Source: Diphasiastrum complanatum
Taxonomy: Eukaryota; Streptophyta; Lycopodiopsida; Lycopodiales; Lycopodiaceae
Assembly (NCBI GenBank): GCA_029204225.1
Contig: CM055099.1
Coordinates: 42,710,597 to 42,774,596 of the forward strand
DNA length: 64,000 nt
Direction of reading: 5' to 3'
The position numbers and the translations under genes were made by a program. Below the pieces are notes generated by a model. That model searched no databases. It was not told the origin of the DNA and worked only from the letters and a program-made list of their open reading frames with translations. Numbering within the stretch: the first letter of the stretch is position 1; each line of letters begins with the position of its first letter. Positions 1-10,904 of the stretch are shown here, one piece after another.

Positions 1-1200
1 TAACCTAGCGAGAAATCGTCTCTACACAATTCTCATGAATATGCCTATGTTTTAATGACTAGTTTATGCATGCAAATAAACTTAGTCCAAGGAATACTTT
101 GTAGAAGTTTGTACAAAAGGTTTCATGACCACACACAAGATTCACTACATAGCATATCTCTACAGATATCACCTGATCTGTACACAATACTTTTTTAACC
201 GAGAATTCTGTAACTTGGTTATCCTCTAAGAGAGAATCTTTCTCAAAGAGTGCTATTTCACAACCAAAATCTCAACCAAAGATAATCAAAAGACTATATT
301 CTTAGCATGAGTTTCCTTCCTTGCATCAACCCACGGATCTCAGTCCTCACTAAGATCAAGTTGATTACCACCAACAAGGAACAGGCTTCAACAAACCACC
401 ATCTTGCAATAGAGTTCCCTAGTTCTGACACAAATCAATCGAACTTGTGATCAACAACTTTTCTACTACAAGAGTGTTTTCTAATTTCCTTCTCTTACAT
501 CTTCAAACCAGAAATCTACTATAATCCTTAAAGGATTTCTATAATATCTAAATATCCTATCGTTTCTGATTCTTGAAACAAGTCCGCCATCATCTATTCA
601 TATAACAGATTCCTCCTGGAATCTATGATAGACGTTTCTCCTTGATAACTCTCTTTTCTTTCTACTTCTCCCCCTTTTAACAAGAAACCACACGAGTTTC
701 CAAGGGGTGCATATCAATCTAGATTTGCCCTAGGAGAAGTTTTAAAGAAGAGATCCGAGAAAAACTAAGAAAGGTGTTGCATCATTGTAACCAAATACTA
801 ATAATGTCCCAACACATTTTCGTGAATGACTTATCAAAAGATCTTCTTCGTTACCAACACTGAGAATTGACCCGTAAATCAGAAAAGGACTTTTTAAAGA
901 TTCATGTACGGAAAACATTTAGATAACGATTGCATTAACCATTCATGTGACATCGTCCAAGGTCAACGGGTAATAAAAATTACCTTCCAAGGAATCACAA
1001 GAAATCGTGTTAATAAATGTTTAAGAAATTCACAAATATATTTTTTGCTTGTCGGGTTTCCGGTTTTGTAAATTTGAGATATCCATAAAAGGTCATGACC
1101 AATATCTCAAATTTCCGACAAAACACCCGTTTTATGACCCATAGTATTTGGCATCATTAAGATTTACGGCCATACATGGTCACACTGATCCAGTTAGTTT
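1..1200. other. AT-rich stretch, no gene recognised
   Basis: I see no open frame of note, no LINE or LTR protein similarity and no LTR ends in this stretch. The only structure that stands out is the inverted repeat near 1,053-1,129, listed separately. It may be host intergenic or intronic DNA, or an old element decayed past recognition. Confidence 0.5.
1053..1129. repeat. Imperfect inverted repeat around a palindrome
   Basis: The left arm (about 1,053-1,082, containing AATTTGAGATAT) and right arm (about 1,102-1,129, containing ATATCTCAAATT) are reverse complements over 12 bases. Their outer parts also match loosely. The centre is the perfect 10-base palindrome GGTCATGACC at 1,091-1,100. It could be a MITE remnant or a chance hairpin. 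I see no flanking target duplication. Confidence 0.5.
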
Positions 1201-1880
1201 TAGATATTCATTTTGGACTCGCCTGCGTCCCATACCACAGGTTCTTCCTCCACGAAGGCCCTCCACTTCCTGATGAACCCGTCCCAAAAATCCTGATTGA
1301 TATGAATGATTCATAAATCGATTGAGACTGAAACACCGGTACCATTGAAGTTCTCGGGAATTTCATTTTCCAATTTCAAAGTACCAATACTAACTCAAAA
1401 AAAATGAGCGGGAAAAACCACATGCTTCTCATTAGTCTTTTCCATCTAAGGCTTCAAGGCCGTTTGGCCGTGCGAGCTTTTTTGCGAGGCAACCACGGTG
1501 CTATCATAGGCCTTGGCCACACGGATAGTACTTCCAAAGATTGGAGGATATTTCGTTTGCACTCGTTTTGAAAATCGGCTTGCAGTCCAAGAATGAAATG
1601 CAACTGCGCCAATTTCCTATCAAAAAGCAGCACCTTGGCCAAAAAATCCAAGAACTTCTAGACATAAGCGTCCAATTCTCGGTTGCCCATTCTGCAGTTA
1701 ATAAAACGGATATATAACTCAGAATCGTCTATCGTGACAAAACCTTTACGGAATTCCACTAGGAATCCAGCCCAAGTCACCGGTTTCACGGGAAGTTCCC
1801 TCCACTACGAGGAGGCCTTGCCCTCAAAAAACAATAGAACTGAGGATATCTGCTTATCCTCTAGGACGTTGTGAGTTATG
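1200..1880 (-). pseudogene. Ty3/gypsy gag remnant
   Basis: Read on the minus strand with frame breaks, this shows a retrotransposon gag-type region. A WRELP-like Trp motif and a KPVTWAGFLVEFRKGF-like stretch come from about 1,690-1,800. A run with a GLQADFQNECKRN end follows at 1,454-1,651. The spacing of Trp, Phe and Leu residues fits the capsid part of plant Ty3 elements. Stops and shifts break it, no protease or zinc knuckle follows, and it faces away from the LTR-like region beside it. The family call rests on pattern only. Confidence 0.45.
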
Positions 1881-2245
1881 GACTTGGCTCATGACATTCG
1901 CCGCGTCCATTCTTTTATTGTTATTGTGCATAAGAAGGCCTAAGGGCCCTTTTTATTCATATACTGGCCTTGGGCCCTATTTGGTTATATTTTTAGGACT
2001 TGGTCACATTGATTTGGAGTGGGGTCCTCTTATTGGGAGGGCGCACTATTTTCCCTCCAAATCCTTTTCCCTCCTTTTTTTGAATCCTCCATTTGATTCA
2101 GGGAGAGGGTATAAGTAGGGCAGCATTGTATTCCTTTATTCAGTTTATGATGATTGCTCCTTTTTAGCCTCCTTAAGCATTCTCTTCCTGCTTTCTAGCT
2201 TAAGTCCTGCTTTCTAGCATAGCTAGTGAATCATAGCTTGTAACT
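1870..2245 (+). repeat. Probable 5' LTR end of a Ty3 element
   Basis: This stretch lies just upstream of a primer-binding site and has LTR-like promoter content, including a TATA-like GGGTATAAGTAGGG segment at about 2,107-2,120 followed by pyrimidine-rich DNA. I could not fix clean TG...CA ends, and no matching 3' LTR occurs in the window, so the boundaries are approximate. Confidence 0.4.
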
Positions 2246-2257
2246 TGGTATCAGAGC
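2246..2257 (+). other. Primer-binding site (initiator-Met tRNA type)
   Basis: TGGTATCAGAGC is the standard plant LTR-retrotransposon primer site, complementary to the 3' end of initiator methionine tRNA. It follows the LTR-like region and precedes the repeat-rich leader and a gag start, the expected order for the 5' end of an LTR element on the + strand. Confidence 0.8.
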
Positions 2258-2269
2258 ACTTTCCTGCAG

Positions 2270-3010
2270 ATTGGTGGAGGCTCTCCAGCGCCCTACCACC
2301 CATCACTTTCATCGATTTTTCTCCGTCATTTTTGCAGATTGGTGGTGGCTGTCAGGCGCCCTACTGCCCATCACGTTCGACGATTTCTTCATCATTTTTT
2401 GCAATTTTGGTGGAGGCTGCCAGCGCCCTGCTAACCCATCACTTTCGTCGATTTTTTTTCAGCAAATTTTCATTGTTTTTGCATATTTGGTAGCTATTGC
2501 CTAGCGCCCTACTACCTCATCATTTTCGACACTTTTCGTCACCGATTTGCTGTCCATTTTTCATATTGATTGGAGGCTGTCCAACGCCCTACTACCGTCT
2601 CATTTTCAGCGGTAACCCATCACTTTCGTTGATTTTTTCGGCAGATTTCATTATTTTTGCAGATTTGGTAGCTATTGCCCAGCGCCCTACTACCTCATCA
2701 TTTTCGACACTTTTTGTCACCGATTTGCTGTCCATTTTTTATATTGATTGGAGGCTGTCCAGCGCCCTACTACCGTCTCATTTTCAGCGGTTCTTTTCAC
2801 CGACTTGCTGTCCGTTTCGGCTATTGATTGGAGGCTGAGCGGCGCCTTACTTCAGCACCCTTTCCAGCCTATTTTTCAGCATATTGTGGCTCTTGGTGGT
2901 TGCTGCCCATTGCCCTATTATCTCACCATTCTCGACAGATTTCTCCATCGACTTGCTGCTCATTTTGCTGATTATTTGTCGGCTGTCTAGTGCCCTCTTT
3001 CAGCACTTTT
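2270..3010 (+). repeat. Degenerate tandem repeats in a Ty3 leader
   Basis: About ten copies of a 65-95 base unit can be followed by their shared core GCGCCCTAC or close variants, near 2,288, 2,352, 2,423, 2,500, 2,582, 2,679, 2,760, 2,840, 2,909 and 2,990. Most copies are preceded by a GATTGGTGG/GATTGGAGG-type segment. A higher-order duplication of about 179 bases covers 2,483-2,600 and 2,664-2,778. The array sits between the primer site and gag, so it belongs to the untranslated leader. Open frames across it are a by-product of the repeat. Confidence 0.75.
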
Positions 3011-3468
3011 TTCAGCTTATTTGGCGCGAGTTGAGGATTCGGATTGGTGGCTGGTTGGCTCATCTATTCTATCATATCTTCAGCTTTTACCTCTCTTTGT
3101 TGGCAGTACTGATTGGACAACGGATCAGCACCCACCCAGGTATTGCTTGCGCCCATTTGTACTTCCTTTTTGCACCTACTTGCTCTCTTTTTTCACATAC
3201 CGCTCTTTTTCCAGCCCCCTATTTCCCTCTCATATTTGTTATTTTGCTGCCTCACACCCTCCTCCTTCCTTTTTCCATTTTGTTAGAACCCTTCTACTTA
3301 TTGGCTGTGCACATTTGCTATCCATTATTCTACTTTCTCAACTCCTTATGATTATTATCCATCTTGATTGGCTGTTTCTATGCCATTTTTGGTGATTTTG
3401 GAAGTTAGACTAAGTTGGGATGACAACAAACGTTCTCTCCCTCAGGTTTTGTCTCTTCCTTAGTCCCT

Positions 3469-3800
3469 ATGGCAACTTCTTCATTAGAAAACCCACTGCA
3501 GAGCTCTTTAGATGATCGTTTTACACATATTGATGCCCGCATGGATCACCTTGAGAGTCGTATAGATCGTGTTCTTTCTAGCCTTGAGACTATCCTACCA
3601 CGAGGGAATACCATCCACCCAGACATTCTTCATCGTCCTGGTAAAGCACCTTCATTTCCTATTTTGAGTACACCTACTCCTGCTTCATCTTCAGGAGGTG
3701 CTTTTGGTAGTACGTTTGGTCTCCCTTCATATAGTGCTAGTCCTTATGGGTCTCCTTTCGGGTCTTCTGTACCACCACCTGAATTTCCCTACGCACCAGA
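3469..3800 (+). pseudogene. 5' part of a Ty3-like gag, truncated by a LINE
   Basis: An ATG at 3,469 opens MATSSLENPLQSSLDDRF, followed by a short heptad-like helix (DHLESRIDRVLSSLETIL) and a Ser/Gly/Pro-rich linker. That is a common layout for the N-terminus of plant Ty3 Gag. The frame continues to about 3,800, where the sequence switches to LINE reverse transcriptase coding DNA and soon meets a stop. Position after the primer site and leader supports gag. The N-terminal region alone is weakly diagnostic. Confidence 0.55.
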
Positions 3801-5866
3801 CGGTTACTGGATCTTTTGTTGAGACTGAGGATTTACACGCTATGGGTCAATTCAGACCAGGATACTCTACCTCACATCAGATCTTCATTTTGACATGCAT
3901 TATTGAGGAGGCACGACATCCGAGACAGAGAGTTTACTATTTCTTTGTGGACTTCCGCAAAGCTTTTGACTCTGTTCCGAAACATCTCCTTTTCCAAAGG
4001 TTATCTTCACTTGGCTTCACAGAAGACACTATTGTTGCGATCATTACTTTATATGAGCGAATGTTGGCGTGTTTCAGAGATGGTAGTGGCTGGTCCCCGC
4101 TGATACATTCTACCATTGGAGTGAAGCAAGGCTGCCCCTTATCACCCACTCTCTTTGCACTATATATTGATGGCCTTGAGCGGATTATTCACGAGGAAGG
4201 TGCAGAGGGCTGTCCCTTAGCAGATATTATTATCCACATTCTCCTATATGCTGATGATGTGGTTCTTCTCTCATCCTCTGCAGCTGGTTTATAGAGACAC
4301 CTTTCTGCTTTACATCGCTTCTATCAGCTTTGGGGATTGACAATTAATACTAAGAAGACCAAGATTATGGTGTTCAACACCAATAGACAGCATATGAGAG
4401 ATGTGACATTCTATTATGATGGGCTACCGATTGAGATCGTGACCTCTTACACCTATTTGGGAGTACTTTTCATTGGTCCACTACTCACATTTCAACCAGC
4501 AGCCCTCACCAGACTCCGTAAGGGGCATACTTCTCTTGTTCATATGGAGAGATTCTGTTCCACATATTATGTATAGGACCCTGCTACCAGATGCTTGCTA
4601 TTTTCTGCCACTGTCTCCCCAGTTGTTTTATACTCTACTAAGACTTGGTGCCCTGATTTATCACGTAATACTTGGAGGGATCTTACTCGTATCCAGATTC
4701 TCATGCTCAGCAGGATGATTCGGGCTAAGCCCTCGGTGCCACATGATATCATACTAGCGGAGTTTGCTTCCCCTCCCCTGGTTATCGGTGCTATGTTCCA
4801 GATCATTACCTTTCTTCACAGGATATCAGAGTTAGATAATTTCAGATATGTTGTTGCTGCTCTCACTTCATCCCACACCATTGTTGGACAGGGATCCAAG
4901 CATTCTTGGTATGGCAGTGTCTCAGCCCTTCTTCAGATTTGGGGGTTATCTGTACTTGATCTTCTGAGCGGGACCCATGCTTATATCAGACAACAAATTA
5001 TCAGAGCTACATACGCACTATATGGTCACAGCCTGCCCCTCATAGGGTCAAGATACATTTCTACGGCACACATCTACTACGGTTGGATACTACGGGCATT
5101 CCTATCCTTCCAGCATATCTTACACAACCACTATCTTTTGGTCTGAGGTACCATATGGGACAGCTTCGAGTCTCTTCTCATCAACTTGCTATCGAGACGG
5201 GTAGATACACAGACACTCCCAGATTACAAAGCATATGTCAGCTTTGCTCTCTTCAGGAGGTGGAGGATGAATTTCATTTTCATCTTTCGTTGTCCAGTAT
5301 ATTATGAGATAAGAGGGCGATACCACTGTTTATATTGAGATACTCCTCTCATGCTATGATCCTTCCTCGAGTATCCAGACCCCAGATGTGTAGATCTTCT
5401 ATTGAGAGAGATGTATACTCTACGAGCTTCACTTCTACCTACGCTCCCAGATATGGATCACAATCAGGCTCATATCATCCAATTCTTCCAGAAGCGAGAC
5501 AGAGAGGATATTTCAGTTGTGAATTTTGAAGTCCCAGTCGAAGATCGAAGACAGAGTCTCACATCTGCTAGATCCAGGATTACCGGATCTTCACGTGCTT
5601 CCCGACAACACGCTCCACTACTACGATCACCCGTTATTTCCAGTTCGCTCATAGCTAGTCTTCTCCACAAAGCAGGTGATTAAGCTCTTGCATTGTACCC
5701 TCACAAGCTGGTGGCCAAGCTTTGATACTTCTTAGAGATAGATATACTAGTTCTTTTCTTTTCATTAGTAAATAAGCCCAGGGCAATGTTCCTCACATTT
5801 TGTACTCTCTTTTGTCTTATGTACCTTTGGGTACCAAAAGACGTTAATAATAATAATCCTAATTCT

Positions 5867-5870
<4 letters not shown>
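3801..5870 (+). mobile_element. LINE-A, 5'-truncated, tail type II
   Basis: It begins inside the RT domain and runs to a complete 3' end. RT motifs are visible: FVDFRKAFDSVPK near 3,945, GVKQGCPLSPTLF near 4,120, LLYADDVVLL near 4,245, then thumb and C-terminal regions. Stops occur at about 4,292 and 4,574, and the frame shifts repeatedly after 4,950. The CCHC finger (CQLCSLQEVEDEF) lies near 5,237. A PIP-like QAHIIQFF follows at 5,465-5,488 and a terminal TTTITRYF-type motif near 5,620. The 3' end has the GTACC/GGTAC hairpin, ACGTTAATAATAATAAT, and then CT repeats. Confidence 0.9.
5821..5834 (+). promoter_or_regulatory. LINE 3' terminal hairpin (GTACC/GGTAC)
   Basis: A perfect 5-bp stem, GTACC and GGTAC with loop TTTG, lies 36 bases before the CT repeat. 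The same position in other copies carries ATGCC/GGCAT or GTGCC/GGCAC, so pairing is kept while sequence changes. By analogy with 3'-end recognition in other LINEs it is a candidate site for binding of the element's own RT. Confidence 0.7.

Positions 5871-5911
<41 letters not shown>
5870..5911 (+). repeat. (CT)n microsatellite, LINE-A/LINE-B junction
   Basis: About 21 CT units lie directly between the tail of LINE-A and the 5' end of LINE-B, whose ATG begins at once after the repeat. It is therefore the 3' flank of one element and the 5' flank of the next. Confidence 0.95.
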
Positions 5912-5913
<2 letters not shown>

Positions 5914-6157
5914 GCCTCCCAAGAAGGCAGGGGAGCAAGGCTGGCTGCCCCACCCTCTTCCCACACTGCCACTTCTCCCCCCACCGCTGTCCCAGCTGGG
6001 ACAGCTCCTCCATCCATCGCTGTGACAGGGATGGAGGCTTCTTCATCCATCACTGCCCCTGCTGGACAGCGATGGCCCAATCAAACCTTGCTGTCCCTGC
6101 TGGAACAGCGAAGGGACCCTCTAATGCTACTATATCCTTAAAGGGGGGGGGGGGTTC

Positions 6158-6565
6158 TTGCCTACTTCAGCTCCTACTCTACCTATCATACCAATGACCC
6201 CTCACTCAGATTTCTTGAATCGGCTGTCAACAGCAGACTATACCCCTTCCAAATCCGTTGAAGGCCCCATGTTTGCCTATGAAATTGGCTTTATTCGGCA
6301 AAAACTTCTTGGACTAAAAGGCAGGATGAGCCAGCTTGAAATCGAGAATGGCAAACTTCGTAGAGATCTCATTGGTTTTCAAGAAAGGGTGGAGCAGCTT
6401 GAACAAGAGAATGTGCACCTCAAACCTCAAAAGAATGTTTTGGAGGAGACTTCGAACAATGTATCCAGCCTTGAAAAACAAGTGGAGAAACGAAGACATG
6501 GGCAGCGCTTTTCAAAAATGATGGTAAGGCTGATTCTTCAAGCTCGGTTCAACAGGCATTTGTGA
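6158..6565 (+). pseudogene. LINE-B ORF1 coiled-coil fragment
   Basis: A 135-codon open stretch corresponds to residues about 55-165 of the intact ORF1 of LINE-Q. It has the same YTPSK motif, the aromatic FAYEIGFIRQ helix start and a heptad-rich segment (ERVEQLEQEN). ORF1 proteins of L1-like elements are RNA-binding trimers built on such a coil. Here the coil is separated from its RRM-like domain (6,600-6,840) by frame changes, so it cannot make a full protein. Confidence 0.75.
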
Positions 6566-7550
6566 ATTCTTCATTAGAAAATGTCTTTTCCGAGCAAGAA
6601 AGAGCTTAAAAAAGCCCTGAATATCCGAGTTAGAGGGATTCCTGACGGGGATAAGCCCATTGAGGAGGCAAAAGAGTTGCTTTTAACTAAGCTTGCACAC
6701 ACAACACGGATGGTTTTGATACAGCTTGGAGAAGTAAGTTTGACACTAGTGTCTTGTTTATCAAGTTCCGCTCTATGGACTACGGCAACGCAGTTTTACG
6801 ACTTAGACCCAAACTAAAAGGGACCTTTATTTTTATGGATGATCCATCTCTGATCACTCCCTCCTGCTTCTATCCCTTGGACATCATATTACCACGGTCA
6901 CGACACACCGTCCTATCCATCACCATCGCCATGTTTTCTCTCCGTCTGGTCTTCCCATTTACACCGTGTCCCTAACCACTTTTCTCCATGACTTTCCCTT
7001 CACCTCCTCAGTTGACCAACAAGCGGTCTTTTTATCTCAATCTCTTTTGCAGTCTGCCAATACTGCATAACCTTCGAAAACTTTCTCATCCCATAAATGC
7101 ACCCACAATAGATGGTATGATACAGAGTGTTTCTCAATGCATAAACAAGTTGTTTACGCTAGATATCACTCTCCTCACACCCTAGCCTTGAAACAAAAGG
7201 AATATCACAAAGTGACTCTGAAAACTTATCAATGCTATTGCCTCATCCTCCACCTTCTTTTGGCAGATGTTCTCTAAAAACCCTTAGAAATCTGCTCCTA
7301 TTGCTATAGAGTCATGGATAGATTATGCTACCAAGCTTTATACAGTAGACTCTCTTTCCATTTCTCTTTCCCCACGCCCTTTAGAATTCACTCCGTCCAT
7401 GGTTAAAAACGTCATTCAAAAGGGTCAAACCCATAAGGCCACTAATGTTGACCTCTTAAGCATGGACTTCCTAAAACCAGTCGCTCACATTATTGCCCCG
7501 TACATTTCCCATATCTTTAACTAATCTGTCATTTTTGGTCTTCCCACATC

Positions 7551-8170
7551 TTGGTGCACCAACCTTTTACACCCTATACTCGAAGTTGGGGATCCTTTGA
7601 ATGTAGACAACTACCGCACTATTATGATCAGTCATACTATGGCCAAGCTATATGGATCAGTTTTGCAATCTATTATCAGCTCTCAAGAAGAGACAGAGGG
7701 GTTACATCCTATGGGACAGGCAGGTTTTCGCGCTGGCTACTCCACGGCTGACCAGATATTCAGCCTGAGATGTATTATTGAGGAGGCTAAGTTCATGAAG
7801 CCGAGGGTTTATTGTTGCTTTGTGGACTTCCGCAAAGCCTTTGATTATGTTCCGAGACACCTTTTACTCCAGCGCCTAGCATCACTTGGCTTTTCTCAGA
7901 AGATCATTGTTGCTATCATCACATTGTATGAGAGAATGTTGGCTCGCTTTCGAGATGGTGATGGATGGTCCTCATATTCATAGTACAATGGGAGTTAAGC
8001 AAGGATGTCCTTTGTCCCCTACTCTCTTTGCTCTATACATTGACAATCTTGAGCGGATTATTAGGGAAGAGGGTGGAGATGGCTGTCCGTTAACATATAT
8101 GATCAAACCTATTTTACTATATGCGGATGACGTGATACTACTATCGAGATCAGCATCAGCAGCACCTTGA
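7551..8170 (+). pseudogene. LINE-B reverse transcriptase fragment
   Basis: The frame shows the RT fingers and palm: DNYRTIMISHTMAKLYGS, MGQAGFRAGYSTADQIF, CFVDFRKAFDYVPRH, GVKQGCPLSPTLFALY and LLYADDVILLSRS. A stop interrupts it at about 7,981 and the frame is lost after 8,170. The thumb continues in another frame at 8,209-8,460. It is inactive as a protein, but sequence similarity to LINE-N (37.8-38.9 kb) is high, so the two belong to one subfamily. Confidence 0.85.
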
Positions 8171-8667
8171 TTCTTTATATACTTTCTGCCAGACATGGAG
8201 TTTAATGAATGGTAAACATTGGTAAGACTAAGGTCATGGTGTTCAACACTAATCGACAACATATGAGAGACATTGTGTTCTACTATGATGGGCAGCCACT
8301 GGAGATAGTAGCCTCTTATACATACCTGGGTGTCCTTTTTACTGGTCCATTGCTCACTTTTAGACCAGTTGCATTGACTAGGCTCCGCAAGGGGCACTCT
8401 GCTCTTGTCCAGACGGAGAGGTTTTCCTCTATTTACTACATGCATGATCCTGATATGTGATGTCGCCTTTTTTCTGCTACTGTCTCTTTGGTTGCTCTAT
8501 ACATAGACACACCTCGACCACTACGAATTTCTTAGTGTTGCTCATTACAGGAGATTGAGGATGAGTTCCACTTCATTTTTCGATGTCCAACCTACTATGA
8601 GATCAGAGGCAGATACCATTGCTTATATAGAGATACTCCACTTACACTTGGTTCTTTCCTTGCCTAT

Positions 8668-9723
8668 AGACGAGTTGTTTGATCAACTCGACGGGGCTAA
8701 GTTTTTCAGTAAAATAGACCTCAGATTGGGATATCATCAAGTCCGTATAAAATCGGAAGATGTCCTAAAAACAGCTTTTAGGACTCGTCACGGTCATTAT
8801 GAGTTTAAGGTGATGCCATTTGAGCTCACAAATGCTCCAGCTACCTTTATGACCTTGATGAACAGTGTCCTCAGACCATACTTGGGTAAATTTGTAGTCG
8901 TATTTTTAGATGACATCCTCGTCTACAGCAAAACGAGGAAGGAGCATCTAAAACACCTCAGAAAGGTATTTCGACTGCTCAGAAAGCATAAGCTTTATGC
9001 TAAACAATCCAAGTGTGAATTCTTACAAGAAGAAGTAGCATATTTTAGACACATTATCTCGTCAGATGGGATAAAATGGACCCAAATAAGGTTAAAGCCA
9101 TACTCAGTTGGCTAAGACCTCAGATTATGTTGGAACTTCAGATCTTTCTTGGTTTGGCGGGATATTACAGACGATTCGTCAAGGAATATGCTCAGATAGC
9201 AGTTCCTATGACAAATCTTCTTAAGGGGAAGGGAAAGGAGTTCATTTGGGAGTCCGCACAACAGGAGAGCTTTGATGCTCTCAAAACAGCCTTAGCTACA
9301 GCACCAGTTTTGAAAGTCGTCGACCCCAATCAGCCATCTGTGGTCGAAACAGATGCTAGCAACTTTGCAGTCGGTGCTGTACTAACTCAGGGTGGACGAC
9401 CAGTTGCGTTCGAGAGTAAAAAACTCGAGCAAGCTCAGACTAGGTACAGTGCCTATGAAAAGGAACTCTTTTCTATAGTCCATGCCCTTAAGACTTGGAG
9501 GCATTATTTGTATGGTGCCAACTTTGAGATCCTGACAGACCATGAAAGTCTCAGATACCTTTGCAATCAACCTAAGCTCAGAGGTCGGAAAGCTCGTTGG
9601 GCAGAGTTGATGCAAGAGTATAATATGTCTATTAGATATAGACGGGGGAAATTCAATACAGTAGCAGATGCCCTTAGCAGAAACGCCTATGATAAACGAG
9701 CTGAGTTTTACTCAGATTCGTAA
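8668..9723 (+). pseudogene. Chromovirus-1 RT and RNase H
   Basis: RT motifs are [23 protein letters not shown], the catalytic FLDDILVYS (about 8,908) and the connection [12 protein letters not shown] frame change near 9,080 splits RT. The second frame (9,076-9,723) holds the RNase H domain with [15 protein letters not shown], the conserved [12 protein letters not shown] and [10 protein letters not shown], and ends with NTVADALSR. The family normally makes one Gag-Pol or Pol polyprotein. The broken frame and missing N-terminus mean no function. Confidence 0.85.
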
Positions 9724-9959
9724 TGAGTTACTCGAGTCCTTGAGAGGGAAGTGCCAACATGATGCATTCTTCTCTACTATCTGGAACTCAGTCCAGAGCA
9801 GACAGTTACAGACTCCAGAACCAGTTCCCAGGGCTGGTGCCAGTTCGTCCAAGAATACGGCAGCTTCCGTTCAGGATGATGATGAGTCCTAGTATATGTC
9901 AGATGCCGTTGAGGATTCTGAGCCTGTATTACCCAAGCAAACCCCAGGGGTTGAGGGTC

Positions 9960-10560
9960 AGTTGACTCAACGGGATACAGCCCATTTATGCTGATGTACG
10001 GTTTTCAGCCACGCTCACCCACAGCTGTAGGGACAAGAAACCAGAAACTGTTTAGAGGACCTAAACCAGATGATGAACATGCTAAGCGTAGCATTAGGCA
10101 GTCCCAGGATCGAGCCAGGCATTATGCAGATCCACACAGATGGGATGTGCAGTTCTCCGCTGGTGAGAAAGTCTACTTGAGAGTCCCAGTTGACTCTAAA
10201 ACCCTCAAATCAGGAGTGTGTGCTAAATTGTCTCCTAGGTATTGTGGCCCTTTACCATTAGTAGGAGACTAGGCGAGGTCACCTATGAACTAGAACTCCC
10301 ACACAGTAGTAAGGTTTTTCCAGTCTTTCATGTAGGTCAGTTACGAAAAGCCTTAACCAGATCAGAAAATCTCGTAGGGGACAGTGTTCTTGGATACATG
10401 AACCAGAGGAGATTCTTGATGGTAGAGAGACGCAGACTCGTCATACTCTATATCGAGAATATCTGGTCAAGTGGAATGATCAGCCTGTTGAGAATGCCAC
10501 TTGGGAAAGAGGCAGCGTCCTTCGCAAGATTTTTCCAGACTTTGTCTTAGAGGACCAAGA
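9960..10560 (+). pseudogene. Chromovirus-1 integrase C-terminus with chromodomain
   Basis: After a deletion the sequence resumes at TGYSPFMLMYGFQPRSP, the end of the integrase core region. HYADPHRWDVQFSAGEKVYL and ISRRLGEVTYELELP follow, the usual C-terminal region. In the next frame about 10,430-10,550 reads TRHTLYREYLVKWNDQPVEN then ATWE, which has the YLVKW...TWE pattern of a chromodomain. In chromoviruses this module directs integration to particular chromatin. The D,D,E core is deleted. Confidence 0.8.
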
Positions 10561-10581
10561 CAGTTCTTAAGGGGGAGGGAG

Positions 10582-10822
10582 TGTTACGAGCTCGTAACCA
10601 GTGCCGAACCCTAGAGAACACAGATAGGTCAGATACCGTAGTCAGGGTCGTGACCAGCGTACACGACCAACAGGGCAAGACAGTGTGAGTAGTGTGCCCC
10701 AGCACGGTCCATAGCCATGGCGGGCCTAACACAGTCTAGGGACCCTGTTAGCAGGACAGGCCCCCCAATTGGGTCCCGACGTGCAATCGGCCACGTCAGT
10801 GCCACGTGGTGTTGGGATCTAT

Positions 10823-10824
<2 letters not shown>
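10582..10824 (+). repeat. Chromovirus-1 3' LTR, shortened
   Basis: It begins TGTTACGAGCTCGTAAC right after a purine tract and matches the 358-base LTR at 28,292-28,649 read in reverse. It is 243 bases long because about 115 bases are missing before TGTTGGGATCTATTAC. The intact copy ends CTATTACA; here the last matching base is followed at once by CT repeats. Confidence 0.85.

Positions 10825-10885
<61 letters not shown>
10825..10885 (+). repeat. (CT)n microsatellite, 5' flank of LINE-C
   Basis: About 30 CT units lie between the chromovirus LTR end and the first base of LINE-C. The upstream neighbour is not a LINE tail, so the CT repeat here is not explained as the 3' tail of a preceding LINE. 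Confidence 0.95.
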
Positions 10886-10888
<3 letters not shown>

Positions 10889-10904
10889 CTCCTCTCCCAC
10901 CTCC

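Larger units (their letters stand above)
5912..8665 (+). mobile_element. LINE-B, internally deleted, 3' end lost
   Basis: The 5' end abuts (CT)n with an ATG at 5,913 (MPPKKAG, like MAPKKKGG of LINE-Q). A poly-G run (about 6,141-6,152) breaks the frame. The coiled-coil part of ORF1 (TPSKSVEGPMFAYEIGF to SLEKQVE) covers 6,240-6,490, and the RRM-like part runs to about 6,838. At about 6,842 it jumps to the end of the endonuclease (SDHSLLLLSLGH), so most of EN is missing. RT spans about 7,540-8,170 with YADD near 8,120. At about 8,500 it jumps again to the C-terminal finger region. At about 8,665 it is cut by a chromovirus pol sequence. Confidence 0.85.
8666..10824 (+). mobile_element. Chromovirus-1 (Ty3/gypsy), 5' truncated and internally deleted
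   Basis: It starts abruptly inside RT at [18 protein letters not shown] and continues through RNase H. It then deletes from about 9,972 into the end of integrase, keeps a C-terminal chromodomain, a purine tract (about 10,569-10,580) and a 3' LTR (10,582-10,824). LTR ends and order match the minus-strand copy at 28.3-30.8 kb. LINE-B flanks it on the left and the (CT)n of LINE-C on the right. Gag, protease and most of integrase are absent, so it is dead. Confidence 0.85.

Noticed and set aside
2245-3395. Several overlapping 80-155 codon frames as genes
   Set aside because: They arise from the tandem repeats of a retrotransposon leader and change frame with each unit.
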